Shown here one piece after another: positions 8,216 to 18,731 of a DNA stretch of 64,000 nucleotides. A program made the position numbers and the translations under genes. Source of the stretch: Phaeobacter sp. QD34_24 (GTDB lineage: Bacteria; Pseudomonadota; Alphaproteobacteria; Rhodobacterales; Rhodobacteraceae); NCBI RefSeq assembly GCF_028890115.1, contig NZ_JARCJD010000011.1:1-64000 (forward strand), read 5' to 3'. Within the stretch, counting starts at the first letter, position 1, and each line of letters begins with the position of its first letter. The notes under the pieces are model-generated. The model did no database searches and was not told the origin of the DNA. It saw only the letters and a list, made by a program, of their open reading frames with translations.

Positions 8216-8665
8216 ATGCGTTGGATTGATCTGCCCCCCGTCTGGCTTGTTGCCTGTCTTGTCCTGGCCTGGCTCCAGGCGAGCCATCTGTCCTATGGGC
8301 TGACCTTTGGCGGGCCCTGGGCGGATTTCCTGGGCGGGCTGCTGGTTGGCGGCGGCATCCTCTTGATGCTGCTGGCGGTGGTCGAAATGCGGCGCCAGCG
8401 CACCACGATCATTCCGCATCAGACGCCAAGCCGCCTGGTGCAATCGGGGATCTTCAGCCGCAGCCGCAATCCGATCTACCTGGGCGATGTTCTGGTCCTG
8501 GCCGGGCTGATCCTCCGGTTTGACGCAGTGTTGTCCTTGCCGCTGATCCCGATCTTCGTCTGGATCCTGGAACGACGATTCATCGAACCGGAGGAAAACC
8601 GGATGCGCCGGACCTTCCGACAGGACTGGGCACGCTACGAAGGAAAGGTGCGCCGCTGGGTGTGA
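8216..8665 (+). CDS. Isoprenylcysteine carboxylmethyltransferase/PEMT-like membrane methyltransferase
   Basis: The 149-residue protein has about four hydrophobic segments and the ICMT/phospholipid-methyltransferase C-terminal signature: [14 protein letters not shown] at about 84-97, then a glutamate-rich ERRFIEPEE segment and a [12 protein letters not shown] tail. The family transfers methyl groups from S-adenosylmethionine to lipid or small hydrophobic substrates. Bacterial members of this size mostly have unknown substrates. It stands alone between the MBL-fold gene and pntA; the 224 bp before it contain no other gene. Confidence 0.8.
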   Translation: MRWIDLPPVWLVACLVLAWLQASHLSYGLTFGGPWADFLGGLLVGGGILLMLLAVVEMRRQRTTIIPHQTPSRLVQSGIFSRSRNPIYLGDVLVLAGLILRFDAVLSLPLIPIFVWILERRFIEPEENRMRRTFRQDWARYEGKVRRWV

Positions 8666-8712
8666 CAATCATGCGGCGGCGCGGCAAAGTGATGCGGCGA
8701 CGCGGCGAAACG

Positions 8713-8740
8713 CTTGCGCAAAAATGTTGCGCAATATAAT
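8713..8740 (+). promoter_or_regulatory. Candidate promoter of pntAB with repeated TTGCGCAA
   Basis: A consensus TATAAT (8735-8740) lies 16 bp after CTTGCG (8713-8718). The octamer TTGCGCAA, itself a palindrome, occurs twice here (8714-8721 and 8727-8734), once over the -35 and once against the -10, which suggests an operator as well. Confidence 0.55.
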
Positions 8741-8804
8741 CAAAATATTTGCGATCCGTACCCGGTGCTTTGCTGGCACGGGCAAGACGAGGGGGACCGA
8801 CAAG

Positions 8805-10379
8805 GTGAAGATAGGTACACCAAAAGAAGTAATGAAGGGCGAAGCGCGCGTCGCGATGACGCCGGATTCGGCCAGGCAGCTGCAAAAGCTGGGCTATGAC
8901 TGCGCGATCGAGACTGGCGCGGGTCAATTGGCCGGTTTCAGCGATGCCGCCTATGAAGAGGCAGGAGTCGAGATCATCAAGACCGCTGCCGCCCTGTGGA
9001 AGGCCTGCGACATCGTCGCTAAGGTCCGCATTCCGACCGAGGCAGAGCTGAAGCGGATGACAGCGGGCAAGACGCTGATCTCCTTCTTCAATCCCGGTGC
9101 CAACGAAGAGGGGCTGGAACTGGCTCGCTCCAAGGGTGCCAATGTCATCGCCATGGAAATGGTGCCGCGCATCAGCCGCGCCCAGAAGATGGACGCGCTG
9201 TCCTCGATGGCGAACATTGCGGGCTACCGTGCCGTGATCGAGGCGGGCAACAACTTTGGCCGCTTCTTCACCGGTCAGATCACCGCTGCGGGCAAGGTGC
9301 CCCCGGCCAAGGTTCTGGTCGTGGGTGCAGGTGTTGCCGGTCTGGCCGCCATTGGTGCCTCCACCAGCCTTGGCGCCGTGACCTACGCCTTTGACGTGCG
9401 CCCCGAAGTGGCCGAGCAGGTCGAATCCATGGGCGCCGAGTTCGTCTACCTCGACTTCGAGGAAGAACAGCAGGACGGTGCGGCGACCGGCGGTTACGCT
9501 TCTGTTTCCTCGCCTGAATTCCGCGAAGCCCAGCTGGCGAAGTTCCGTGAACTGGCGCCGGAAGTGGACATCGTCATCACCACCGCGCTGATCCCGAACC
9601 GCGAAGCGCCCAAGCTGTGGCTTGAGGACATGGTTGCGGCGATGAAGCCGGGCTCGGTGATCGTCGACCTTGCGGCCGAAAAGGGCGGCAACGTCGAAGG
9701 CACCGTGATGGACGAGAAGGTCGTGACCGACAACGGGGTCACCATCATCGGCTACACCGACTTCCCCAGCCGGATGGCGGCGCAGTCCTCGACCCTTTAT
9801 GCCACCAACATCCGTCACATGATGACCGACCTGACCCCGGAAAAGGACGGTCAGATCGTGCACAACATGGAAGACGACGTGATCCGCGGTGCAACGGTCA
9901 CCTTCGAGAAGGAAATCACCTTCCCGCCGCCGCCGCCAAAGATCCAGGCCATTGCCGCGCAGAAGAAACCCGATGCGCCGAAAGAGCTGACCCCGGAAGA
10001 GAAGCGCGCGCAGGAAATCGCCGCCTTCAAGGCGCAGACCAAGAGCCAGGTCACCCTGCTGGTGATCGGTGCCGCGCTTCTGCTGGGCGTCGGCCTGGTC
10101 GCACCGGCCAGCTTCATGCAGCATTTCATCGTCTTCGTGCTGGCGGTCTTTGTTGGCTTCCAGGTCATCTGGGGCGTGGCGCACAGCCTGCACACCCCGC
10201 TGATGGCGGTGACCAATGCGATCTCCTCGATCATCATCCTGGGCGCGCTGATGCAGATCGGCTCTGGCTCCTTCCTGGTGATCGTCTTGGCGGCGCTGTC
10301 GGTCTTCATGGCCGGGATCAATATTTTCGGCGGCTTCCTCGTGACACGGCGCATGCTCGCCATGTTCCAGAAATCCTAA
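8805..10379 (+). CDS. pntA: Proton-translocating NAD(P) transhydrogenase subunit alpha
   Basis: With PntB this inner-membrane enzyme couples inward proton flow to hydride transfer from NADH to NADP+. The 524-residue product is the single-chain alpha type: an NAD-binding domain I (about 1-375, with [14 protein letters not shown] in the Rossmann fold), a proline-rich and charged linker, and three to four membrane helices at the end. I chose the GTG at 8805 because GAGGGGG lies 10 nt upstream and the protein then begins with the family's KIGTPKEV. pntB follows 13 bp later. Confidence 0.95.
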   Translation: MKIGTPKEVMKGEARVAMTPDSARQLQKLGYDCAIETGAGQLAGFSDAAYEEAGVEIIKTAAALWKACDIVAKVRIPTEAELKRMTAGKTLISFFNPGANEEGLELARSKGANVIAMEMVPRISRAQKMDALSSMANIAGYRAVIEAGNNFGRFFTGQITAAGKVPPAKVLVVGAGVAGLAAIGASTSLGAVTYAFDVRPEVAEQVESMGAEFVYLDFEEEQQDGAATGGYASVSSPEFREAQLAKFRELAPEVDIVITTALIPNREAPKLWLEDMVAAMKPGSVIVDLAAEKGGNVEGTVMDEKVVTDNGVTIIGYTDFPSRMAAQSSTLYATNIRHMMTDLTPEKDGQIVHNMEDDVIRGATVTFEKEITFPPPPPKIQAIAAQKKPDAPKELTPEEKRAQEIAAFKAQTKSQVTLLVIGAALLLGVGLVAPASFMQHFIVFVLAVFVGFQVIWGVAHSLHTPLMAVTNAISSIIILGALMQIGSGSFLVIVLAALSVFMAGINIFGGFLVTRRMLAMFQKS

Positions 10380-10392
10380 GGAGTACAGGTAG

Positions 10393-11826
10393 ATGGAATA
10401 CGGATTCACCACGGCGGCCTATGTGGTCGCGGCTGTGCTCTTCATCCTCTCGCTGGGTGGCCTTTCGGGGCAGGAAAGCGCAAAACGCGCGGTCTGGTAC
10501 GGCATTGTCGGCATGGCCATCGCGGTCTTTGCAACCCTGATCGGACCGGGTTCGGGCTTCTGGATCTTGTCGCTGGTGCTGATCGCGGCCGGTGGCCTGA
10601 TCGGCTATCAGCTGGCCAGCAAGGTCGAAATGACCCAGATGCCGGAGCTTGTGGCCGGCATGCACGCGCTGGTCGGTCTGGCGGCGGTCTTCGTGGGCTA
10701 CAACGCCCATTTCGAACTGGGCAATGTCATGGCCATGGACGAGGCCGCGAAAAAGTCGCTTGAAGGCTTTGCCGCGCTTCTGGCCAAGAAAGACGCGGTC
10801 GAGATCAATATCCTGCGCGTCGAAGCCTCGCTGGGTATCTGGATCGGTGCCGTGACCTTCACCGGCTCGGTCATCGCCTATGGCAAGCTATCGGGTCGTG
10901 TGACCTCGGCTGCCACCAAACTGCCGGGCGGTCATCTGCTCAATGCAGGGGCGGCCGGCCTCTCGGTGCTCTGCCTGATCTGGTATCTCAGCTCCGGCGC
11001 CCTGCTGCCGCTGTTGATCCTGACCATTGCTGCGCTGTTCATCGGCTATCACCTGATCATGGGTATCGGCGGCGCCGACATGCCGGTGGTTGTCTCGATG
11101 CTGAACAGCTACTCAGGCTGGGCGGCTGCGGCGATCGGCTTCTCCCTTGGCAACGACCTTCTGATCGTTGTGGGTGCGCTTGTGGGCTCCTCGGGTGCGA
11201 TCCTGTCGTACATCATGTGTAAGGCGATGAACCGCTCCTTCGTCTCGGTGATCCTGGGCGGCTTTGGTGGCGCCACGGGTCCTGCGATGGAGGTCGAGGG
11301 CGAACAGGTTGCGATCGATGCGGATGGCGTTGCCACCGCGCTGGACGAGGCCGACAGCATCATCATCATCCCTGGCTACGGCATGGCGGTTGCACAGGCA
11401 CAGGCCAATGTGGCCGAACTGACCCGCCGTCTGCGCGCCAAGGGCAAGAACGTGCGTTTCGCGATCCACCCGGTTGCGGGTCGTCTGCCGGGCCACATGA
11501 ACGTGCTGCTGGCCGAAGCCAAGGTGCCTTACGATATCGTTCTGGAAATGGACGAGATCAACGAGGACTTCCCGGACACAGATGTGGCCATCGTCATTGG
11601 CTCCAACGACATCGTGAACCCGGCGGCGCAGGAAGACCCCAACAGCCCCATCGCCGGCATGCCGGTTCTGGAATGCTGGAAGGCCAAGCAGGTCTTCGTC
11701 TCCAAGCGCGGTCAGGGCACCGGCTACTCGGGCATCGAGAACCCGCTGTTCTACAAAGAGAACACCCGCATGTTCTACGGCGACGCCAAGAAGTCGCTGG
11801 ACGATCTGCTGACCAAGATCAGCTGA
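10393..11826 (+). CDS. pntB: Proton-translocating NAD(P) transhydrogenase subunit beta
   Basis: The 477-residue beta subunit has eight to nine predicted membrane helices (roughly 5-270) and a cytoplasmic NADP(H)-binding domain III. In domain III the segments [10 protein letters not shown] near 330 and [16 protein letters not shown] near 398-413 are typical. It forms the proton channel with PntA and completes a two-gene operon that ends in a strong terminator 25 bp after the stop. An AAGGAG spanning the pntA stop precedes the ATG. Length and motifs are normal. Confidence 0.96.
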   Translation: MEYGFTTAAYVVAAVLFILSLGGLSGQESAKRAVWYGIVGMAIAVFATLIGPGSGFWILSLVLIAAGGLIGYQLASKVEMTQMPELVAGMHALVGLAAVFVGYNAHFELGNVMAMDEAAKKSLEGFAALLAKKDAVEINILRVEASLGIWIGAVTFTGSVIAYGKLSGRVTSAATKLPGGHLLNAGAAGLSVLCLIWYLSSGALLPLLILTIAALFIGYHLIMGIGGADMPVVVSMLNSYSGWAAAAIGFSLGNDLLIVVGALVGSSGAILSYIMCKAMNRSFVSVILGGFGGATGPAMEVEGEQVAIDADGVATALDEADSIIIIPGYGMAVAQAQANVAELTRRLRAKGKNVRFAIHPVAGRLPGHMNVLLAEAKVPYDIVLEMDEINEDFPDTDVAIVIGSNDIVNPAAQEDPNSPIAGMPVLECWKAKQVFVSKRGQGTGYSGIENPLFYKENTRMFYGDAKKSLDDLLTKIS

Positions 11827-11850
11827 TCTGCTTCAGACGCAAACCATGGC

Positions 11851-11878
11851 AAAGGCGCTCCCTCGGGGGCGCCTTTTT
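11851..11878 (+). terminator. Intrinsic terminator after pntAB
   Basis: An 8-bp stem (11851-11858 with 11869-11876) with a loop that can pair three more G-C bases is followed by a T-run to 11878. Confidence 0.85.
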
Positions 11879-12002
11879 CAATCAGGGGTCTGTCTCAGCT
11901 GTATTGTATGCCGTTGTATTCACGTAAGTGTCTGAATTAATGGAGTTCTTTACAGGGTCTGTGGCCTCGTCTATGGTCGGATCACCCCAATGGAGCCCCG
12001 CA

Positions 12003-13283
12003 ATGCCGCAGATCCAGGATCACCCGTTGCGCTATCAGCTTGCCAATGAGCTGCATGCCCGCCCGTTCCCGACCATGACATGCCCCAGCACCGTGGTGTA
12101 TCTGGCGGTGAAACAGCCCGAAGAAGCGGTGCACCGGGACCGCAGCCTGGATATCGCCCATCTGGTCGATCTTCTGGATCGCCACGGCGCGGCCCATCCC
12201 AAACCCGGCGCCACCCATCACGCGGCCAAGCTGGGCCGCCATGTGCTGAAATGGGAGCAACACACCGAATTCGTGAGCTACACGCTTTACAGCGACGGGG
12301 TCAGCGAACGGCCCTTCGATCCGGTGGATTTCGAGGTCTTCCCCGCAGACTGGCTGGAGCAGGCACCGGGGCAGCGGATCACCTCGCTGATGGTGCGGGT
12401 GTTGCCCCGCCCTGAGACGGGCGAGATCCAGTCCCTGTTGCAGGACTGGCTGGTGCCGGAGAGCATGGCCATGTCACGGGTGCTGGACGACAATGCGGTA
12501 GTGGCCGGGGATTTCCGGATCGATCCGGCGGGGCACATGCGGTTTGCCGCCTTCGTGAGCCCGGGCACCGGCAGCCGCCGCATTGGCCGCATCGTGCAGC
12601 GTCTCTGCGAGATTGAAACCTACCGCGCCATGTCGATGCTCGGGTTTTCCCGCGCCCGCAGCCTGTCGCCCAGCATCGGGGATCTGGACACCCACCTGAG
12701 CGAAATCATGGTGGAGATGACCGGCAGCAGCGCAGCCGCAGAGCAGACCCTGTCGCATCTTCTGACCGTCTCGGCCGAGCTGGAGGCGATGGCGGCCCGC
12801 GCGGCCTTTCGATTTGGTGCAACTGGCGCCTATGAGGCGCTTGTGAACCAGCGGATCAAACTGCTGCGCGAGGAGCGGCTTGAAGGCTATCAGACCTTCT
12901 CGGAATTCATGCTGCGCCGCTATGAGCCTGCGATGCGCACGGTGAAATCGACGGAGAAACGGCTGGCGACCCTCGCCGATCGGGCGCGCAGGGCAGGGGA
13001 GCTGCTCAGAACCCGTGTGGATGTGGAACGCAGCGCCCAGAACCAGGAGCTGCTGGCCAGCATGGATCGCCGCGCCGATACGGCGCTGCGTCTGCAGCAT
13101 ACGGTGGAGGGGCTGTCGGTGGTGGCGATCAGCTACTACGCCGTCTCGCTTGCCGCTTATGCGCTTTATCCCCTTGCCGGGCCGCTGGGCCTCAGCAAGG
13201 GGATGATGACGGCGCTGATCACTCTGCCGGTTGTGGCGCTGGTGTGGCTTGCCGTGCGGCGGATCCGGAAGAAGCTGCATTAA
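12003..13283 (+). CDS. DUF3422 family membrane-anchored protein
   Basis: The 426-residue product matches the DUF3422 family by its opening (DHPLRYQLANELHARPFP), a central region rich in helices with coiled-coil character, and a C-terminal pair of hydrophobic segments (about 375-415) ending in a basic tail (RRIRKKLH). The function of the family is unknown. I chose the ATG at 12003, which has TGGAG 8 nt upstream and opens directly into the conserved region; in-frame starts at 11928, 11940 and 11973 are also possible. Its 3' end overlaps the convergent YeeE/YedE gene by 65 bp. Confidence 0.8.
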   Translation: MPQIQDHPLRYQLANELHARPFPTMTCPSTVVYLAVKQPEEAVHRDRSLDIAHLVDLLDRHGAAHPKPGATHHAAKLGRHVLKWEQHTEFVSYTLYSDGVSERPFDPVDFEVFPADWLEQAPGQRITSLMVRVLPRPETGEIQSLLQDWLVPESMAMSRVLDDNAVVAGDFRIDPAGHMRFAAFVSPGTGSRRIGRIVQRLCEIETYRAMSMLGFSRARSLSPSIGDLDTHLSEIMVEMTGSSAAAEQTLSHLLTVSAELEAMAARAAFRFGATGAYEALVNQRIKLLREERLEGYQTFSEFMLRRYEPAMRTVKSTEKRLATLADRARRAGELLRTRVDVERSAQNQELLASMDRRADTALRLQHTVEGLSVVAISYYAVSLAAYALYPLAGPLGLSKGMMTALITLPVVALVWLAVRRIRKKLH

Positions 13284-14292
13284 GGGCAGCATGCATGGCA
13301 ATGCCGCCTGCGATGATCGAGGCAAAGGCCAGAATGGCAGCGACACCCAGGGTCGGAATGCCGGCAAGGCCCGCGCCCACGGTGCAGCCTCCGGCCAGCA
13401 CCCCGCCGACACCCATCAGAACCGCACCCAGCAGGTAGCGTCCGGTCTGGGCGGGGCTTTCAAAGCTCTGCCACTGGAAGCGACCGGTGACCAGGGCCGC
13501 AATCAAGGCGCCCGCCAGCACACCGCCCACAAGGCCAGTGCCAAAGCTGCCCGACACCGCGCTGGAAGCCACCAGGTAGAACAGCGAATCGGCAGAGGGT
13601 GCGGTGAAGGACAGGCTCTCCATCGCGATGGGATCGAAGTCGTCATAGAGCACGAAACCGGTGCCAACCCAGGCCAGCGGCACCAGCAGACCGATGACAG
13701 CGGCGCCGATCAGCGCAGGCAGGCGGTTGCCAGAGCGCAAGGCAATCACCAGCGCTGCAAGGCTGATCAACACGGCCCAGACCATCCCGCCGCCACTCAA
13801 GGAAGCCAGCGAGACCGCATCGCCCAGGGGCAGGGTCACCGAACCGAGGCTGGTGCGCAGCGGTGCCAGAACGCCTTTGAGCGTGGCATGGGCGGTGATC
13901 GCAAAGACGCCGATCACCAGGAGTGCGCGCAGGTTGCCGGTGCCGCTCAGCACCATCAGGCGGGAGACGCAGCCGCGGGTCAGGATCATGCCTGCCCCGA
14001 ACATCAGGCCCCCGGCGACAACCGCAAGAATGGGCAGGTCAGCCGCCAGCAGGCGGTGCTCTTCAAAGCTGATCCAGCCTTGCGAGACCGCGCCTTGAGT
14101 GCCAAGCACGGCAACCGCCAGCGCCAGGGCCCAGACACCCGCCGCCTGACGGCGATCGCTGCCGGTGATGGTACGGCGCAGGCAGAAGCTGGTGAGCTGA
14201 GCCAGCACACCAAAGACAAGGCCCAGGGCAAGGGCCAGGAGAACAGAAGCCTCTCGGGCGGTGGTCTCTTCAAAACCAAGTGTTTCGAACAT
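13219..14292 (-). CDS. YeeE/YedE (TsuA-like) membrane transporter of sulfur compounds
   Basis: The 357-residue protein has about ten hydrophobic segments and the internal duplication of the YeeE/YedE family. The family's pore cysteines are visible at Cys37 (TSFCLRR), Cys108 (LTRGCVSR) and about Cys303 (LAGGCTVGAG), spaced as in the thiosulfate importer TsuA. Thiosulfate uptake is therefore a fair guess, though no TusA-like or sulfur-oxidation gene is adjacent. The ATG at 14292 has GGAG 7 nt upstream; an ORF extending to 14394 is unconserved. The last 65 bp overlap the 3' end of the DUF3422 gene on the other strand. Confidence 0.85.
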   Translation of the reverse strand: MFETLGFEETTAREASVLLALALGLVFGVLAQLTSFCLRRTITGSDRRQAAGVWALALAVAVLGTQGAVSQGWISFEEHRLLAADLPILAVVAGGLMFGAGMILTRGCVSRLMVLSGTGNLRALLVIGVFAITAHATLKGVLAPLRTSLGSVTLPLGDAVSLASLSGGGMVWAVLISLAALVIALRSGNRLPALIGAAVIGLLVPLAWVGTGFVLYDDFDPIAMESLSFTAPSADSLFYLVASSAVSGSFGTGLVGGVLAGALIAALVTGRFQWQSFESPAQTGRYLLGAVLMGVGGVLAGGCTVGAGLAGIPTLGVAAILAFASIIAGGIAMHAALNAASSGSAARQATPAPQPAE

Positions 14293-14450
14293 GATGGTCT
14301 CCATCGGAAAATCGGAACATTTTCCCGAAATGAAGAGAAAAACCCGCTCCGGCAAGGGGAAGCGCCGCAGGGCGCGCGGTGTTGGCTGGAACAAAGTTCC
14401 GTGATGGGGTCGTGATCGGGAAGTCCGTTTTGCCGTGGGGTGCGCCTGAA

Positions 14451-14482
14451 AACAAACTGGCCGCCCAATGTGGGGCGGCCAG
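14451..14482 (-). terminator. Intrinsic terminator of the dpp-like permease operon
   Basis: A perfect 10-bp GC stem (14457-14466 with 14473-14482, 6-nt loop) lies 40 bp past the dppC-like stop, followed on the minus strand by TTTGTTT. Confidence 0.85.
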
Positions 14483-14522
14483 TGGCTATGTTCTTATTTG
14501 AATATGTGCGGGTGTTACCCGA

Positions 14523-15507
14523 TCAGCGGCCCCGGATACGGGGATCCAATGCATCGCGGAGACCATCGCCCAGATAGTTCACGCTCAGCACGGTCAGCGA
14601 GATCAGGATACCGGGCCAGAGCACACGCTCGGGGAAGAGCGTCATCCGGTCCACCGCGTCATTGAGCAGCCGTCCCCAGGTCGGGAAATCCGGCGGGAAG
14701 CCGAAGCCCAGGAAGGACAGCGCCGATTCCGTGATGATCGCGGTTGCAATCCCCAGCGTGGCCGAGACCATGATGGGCGACAGCACGTTGGGCAGGATGT
14801 GTCGCGAGATGATGCTGCGCGGCTTGGTGCCGATGGAGCGGGCCGCCAGCACGAACTCGCGTTCCTTGATCGCCAGCACATCGCCGCGCACGATCCGCGC
14901 CGTGGGCATCCAGGAGGTGATCCCAATGAGGCAGACGATCAGCACGAAGACACCGCCTTCGGGGCCGATGCTCTTGGACAGGGATTCGCGGAACAGCACC
15001 GCAGCCACCAGGATCATCGGCAACAGCGGCAGCGCCAGGAACAGGTCGGTGAGGCGCATCAAGAGCCCGTCGAGCTTCTTGAAATAGCCCGCGATCACGC
15101 CCACGAAGGAGCCCAGCAAGAGCGCCAGGATCATCGCGGCCATGCCAACCGCCAGCGACACACGACCACCGAACATTAGGCGGGCCAGGGTGTCACGGCC
15201 CAGGTTGTCGGTGCCCAGGGGGTAGGCCCAGTCCATCTTGGCGGACGGGTCCCACAGCATGTGGTAGATCGGCCGCATGTCGCGCAGCTTGATGAAGTCG
15301 CGGCCCGTCGGTACGAATTGCGCGTCATTCCAGTACACATAGGGCCCAACGATCACGCCAAGGCAGATCAACAGGAACAGGCAGCCGCCGAACAGGGCGC
15401 CGCGGTGGGACTTGAACTGGTCCCAGATGTCGCGCCATTGGCTGCGGGCGGGCTTTCCGGCTTCCTGCTGAACGCTGGAGTGCTGCAGGGTCTTGTCTTT
15501 GGCAGCA

Positions 15508-15515
<8 letters not shown>
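14523..15515 (-). CDS. Peptide ABC transporter permease, DppC/OppC type
   Basis: One of two inner-membrane subunits of a peptide-type ABC importer (330 residues). It has an N-terminal cytoplasmic stretch, a first membrane helix near 40-60, a periplasmic insert, and five more helices; the ATPase-contacting EAA loop is in the KEREFVLAARSIG segment and the C-terminus has the typical DALDPRIRGR ending. The ATG at 15515 has GAGGA 7 nt upstream and overlaps the end of the dppB-like gene by 8 bp, which implies translational coupling. A strong terminator follows, so this is the last gene of the minus-strand unit. Confidence 0.92.
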
Positions 15516-16515
<1,000 letters not shown>

Positions 16516-16623
16516 CAGGGAGGCGCCTTTGGATGTTCGTTTGTGTCAGGATGGAGCGACGGTTGTCCGCCTATGCTCCAAATTCGTCCGGCGCCCTAAA
16601 GCGGAACGGGACGGAAATGGCAA

Positions 16624-16650
16624 GAGGCCCCGGTGCTGAACCGGGGCCTC
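16624..16650 (-). terminator. Intercistronic hairpin between binding-protein and permease genes
   Basis: A perfect 11-bp stem (16624-16634 with 16640-16650, 5-nt loop) lies 18 bp after the binding-protein stop. There is no T-run, so it probably stabilises the upstream message or attenuates readthrough. That is the usual way to make more binding protein than permease. Confidence 0.65.
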
Positions 16651-16667
16651 GAGGGGCCTAGAGCCGC

Positions 16668-18368
16668 TTACTTGATGCGGTGCCAGTCGGCTGCATCCCA
16701 CAGTTCGCTGTCCCAGACGTTCAGGACGTGACCACCAAGGGACAGGGCCTGACCGGACAGACGGCCGCGGTGAACCAGCGGGATCATGCCGCCTTTTTCC
16801 ACGATCATCGCGTTCAGCTGTTGACCGATTTCGGCGCGCTTGGCAGCGTCGGCGGTCTTGGTCAGCTCAGCGTGCAGCGCGTCGAACTCTTCATCGCAGA
16901 AGCGGGAGATGTTCTCACCCTGCCACTGGGACGCCGGGCTCGGTGCCTTGTCGCACAGACCGTTGCCGAAGTAGGACTGCGGGTCGGTGCCGTTGAAGGT
17001 GTTGGCGTACATTTCAACGTCGGCATAGAACTTCTGGAAGGTATCCGGGGAGCCCGGGTCACCACCGAAGAAGACCGATGCGTTGATGTTGCGCAGTTCG
17101 GTTTCGATACCGATCTCGCTCCACCACTGTTTAATCAGGGCCTGGAAGTCCTGACGCACGGCGTTGGTCGAGGTTTGGTACAGGATCTTCATCGGCTTGC
17201 CGTCCGGGGTCTCGCGAACGCCGTCACCGTTGGTGTCCTTGTAGCCTGCATCATCCAGCATCTTGTTGGCGCCGGCGATGTCCTGCACGTCACAGCCTGC
17301 GATGTCGGCGGCGTAAACGGCAGGTGCGGGAACCCAGTTACAGGTCACTTTACCAGCCTTGCCGTAGCCGATTTCGACCAGCAGCGGGCGGTCGATGGCC
17401 ATGGACATGGCTTTGTAGACAGCCGGATCGCTCAGGAAGGGGTGCGGGCGCACAACCGAACGCTCGTCCGGGCCAAGCGCCGGATCGGGGTTGGTGTTGT
17501 TCAGCATCAGGCGCTCGACCAGCGGGCCGAAGCCTGCGATCGCCTTGCCTTTGCCGCCTGCTTCCATCTGCGCGATGACGTCGGGCGCCAGCTGCAGGTT
17601 CCAGGCGTAGTCGAATTCACCGGTTTCCATCACGGCACGGCCGGCTGCGGTTGCGTCACCGCCACCTTTGAACAGGACCTTGCCGAAGGCGGGCTTGGCC
17701 GGGTCACGGTAGTTCGGGTTGGCCGAGAAGGTGATCACGTCGTTCGGCTTGAACTCGTCGACCACGAAGGGGCCGGTGCCGATCGGGTTGAAGTTGGCCT
17801 CGGTGCACTCGGGCGCCTTGGCACCCAGGCAGTCGGCGAATTGCGCGGCCTGGATGATCGGGCTTTCACCGCCCACGAAGGGGCCATAGGGGAAGGGGGT
17901 CGGGCCGCCGAAGGTGACCTTGACGGTCAGATCGTCCGGGGTTTCAACGGAAGTTACGCCTTCGAATTTGGTCACCTGCGCACAACCACCTTCGGGGTGG
18001 GTGCAATAGTCATAGGTGAACTTCACGTCCTTGGAGGTGAAGGGGCTTCCATCGGACCAGGTTAGACCGGATTTGATCTTCCAGGTGATGGAGGTCAGGT
18101 CTTCGCTGACGCCGCCATTGGCAACGGTCGGGATCTCTTCCGCCAGGAAGGGCACCATCTGACCATTGGGGTCGTAGCGCGCCAGGGGTTCGATGACCAG
18201 CGAGGAGGCCTCGACGTCCTTGGTGCCGCCGGACAGGAACGGGTTCAGAATCGACGGGGCCTGCCAGTAGATGATGCTCACCTGGCCGTCGGCGCCGCGC
18301 TCAGCAAAAGCTGCCGGAGCAAGCGCTGCCGATGCAATGGCCCCCATCAAAAGGGTTTTGATCTTCAT
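16668..18368 (-). CDS. Periplasmic peptide-binding protein of an ABC transporter (SBP family 5)
   Basis: A 566-residue extracytoplasmic solute-binding protein with a clear Sec signal peptide (1-22, ending AFA). The body shows the family-5 pattern: ADGQVSIIYWQAPSILNPF at the start, the segment LTWSDGSPFTSKDVKFTYDY near 105-125, and the GTGPFVVDEFKPND region near 205. Family-5 proteins bind dipeptides, oligopeptides, nickel or sugars; the neighbouring ArgE-type and M20 hydrolases favour peptides or N-acylated amino acids. It is the first gene of the minus-strand unit and is divergent from the ATPase gene. Confidence 0.92.
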   Translation of the reverse strand: MKIKTLLMGAIASAALAPAAFAERGADGQVSIIYWQAPSILNPFLSGGTKDVEASSLVIEPLARYDPNGQMVPFLAEEIPTVANGGVSEDLTSITWKIKSGLTWSDGSPFTSKDVKFTYDYCTHPEGGCAQVTKFEGVTSVETPDDLTVKVTFGGPTPFPYGPFVGGESPIIQAAQFADCLGAKAPECTEANFNPIGTGPFVVDEFKPNDVITFSANPNYRDPAKPAFGKVLFKGGGDATAAGRAVMETGEFDYAWNLQLAPDVIAQMEAGGKGKAIAGFGPLVERLMLNNTNPDPALGPDERSVVRPHPFLSDPAVYKAMSMAIDRPLLVEIGYGKAGKVTCNWVPAPAVYAADIAGCDVQDIAGANKMLDDAGYKDTNGDGVRETPDGKPMKILYQTSTNAVRQDFQALIKQWWSEIGIETELRNINASVFFGGDPGSPDTFQKFYADVEMYANTFNGTDPQSYFGNGLCDKAPSPASQWQGENISRFCDEEFDALHAELTKTADAAKRAEIGQQLNAMIVEKGGMIPLVHRGRLSGQALSLGGHVLNVWDSELWDAADWHRIK

Positions 18369-18731
18369 TTCACACTCTCCTTGTCGAACACAGAATCAGT
18401 GCTCTTCGTGTTTATTGCGGCCGGGCATTGTCTACCCAGCCTGTTGCCGCAGGGTTGCGGATGGTTTGTCGCACCACCAAGAGGGAGATAAGTGCTTGAT
18501 AATTATAGCACCATATCGGGCTGCAAGTGACCTTGCGTCGCCCCAATCCCCCTGGCGGACACTGAGGGTATCGAAACAGAGTTTGCGGAAATTGCAAGCC
18601 TTTGGATCCAAAATTTCCCCTATCCCCCTTGCATAGGTTTGACGAAGGTTCTTCGATCAGCTTACATCACGGCCTTGAAACCCTGCCATTGACGCAGTGG
18701 ATAAGAATAAAGCCATAAGGGGACGACTGGG
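18369..18731. other. Divergent regulatory region of the peptide transporter, no gene
   Basis: These 363 bp separate the two divergent transporter units. On the minus strand a TATAAT (18507-18502) could be the -10 for the binding-protein gene, though its -35 is poor. The central part (18480-18520) is distinctly AT-richer than its surroundings. An AAGGGGAC near 18717 is the ribosome binding site of the ATPase gene. I see no coding sequence or stable RNA. Confidence 0.6.
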
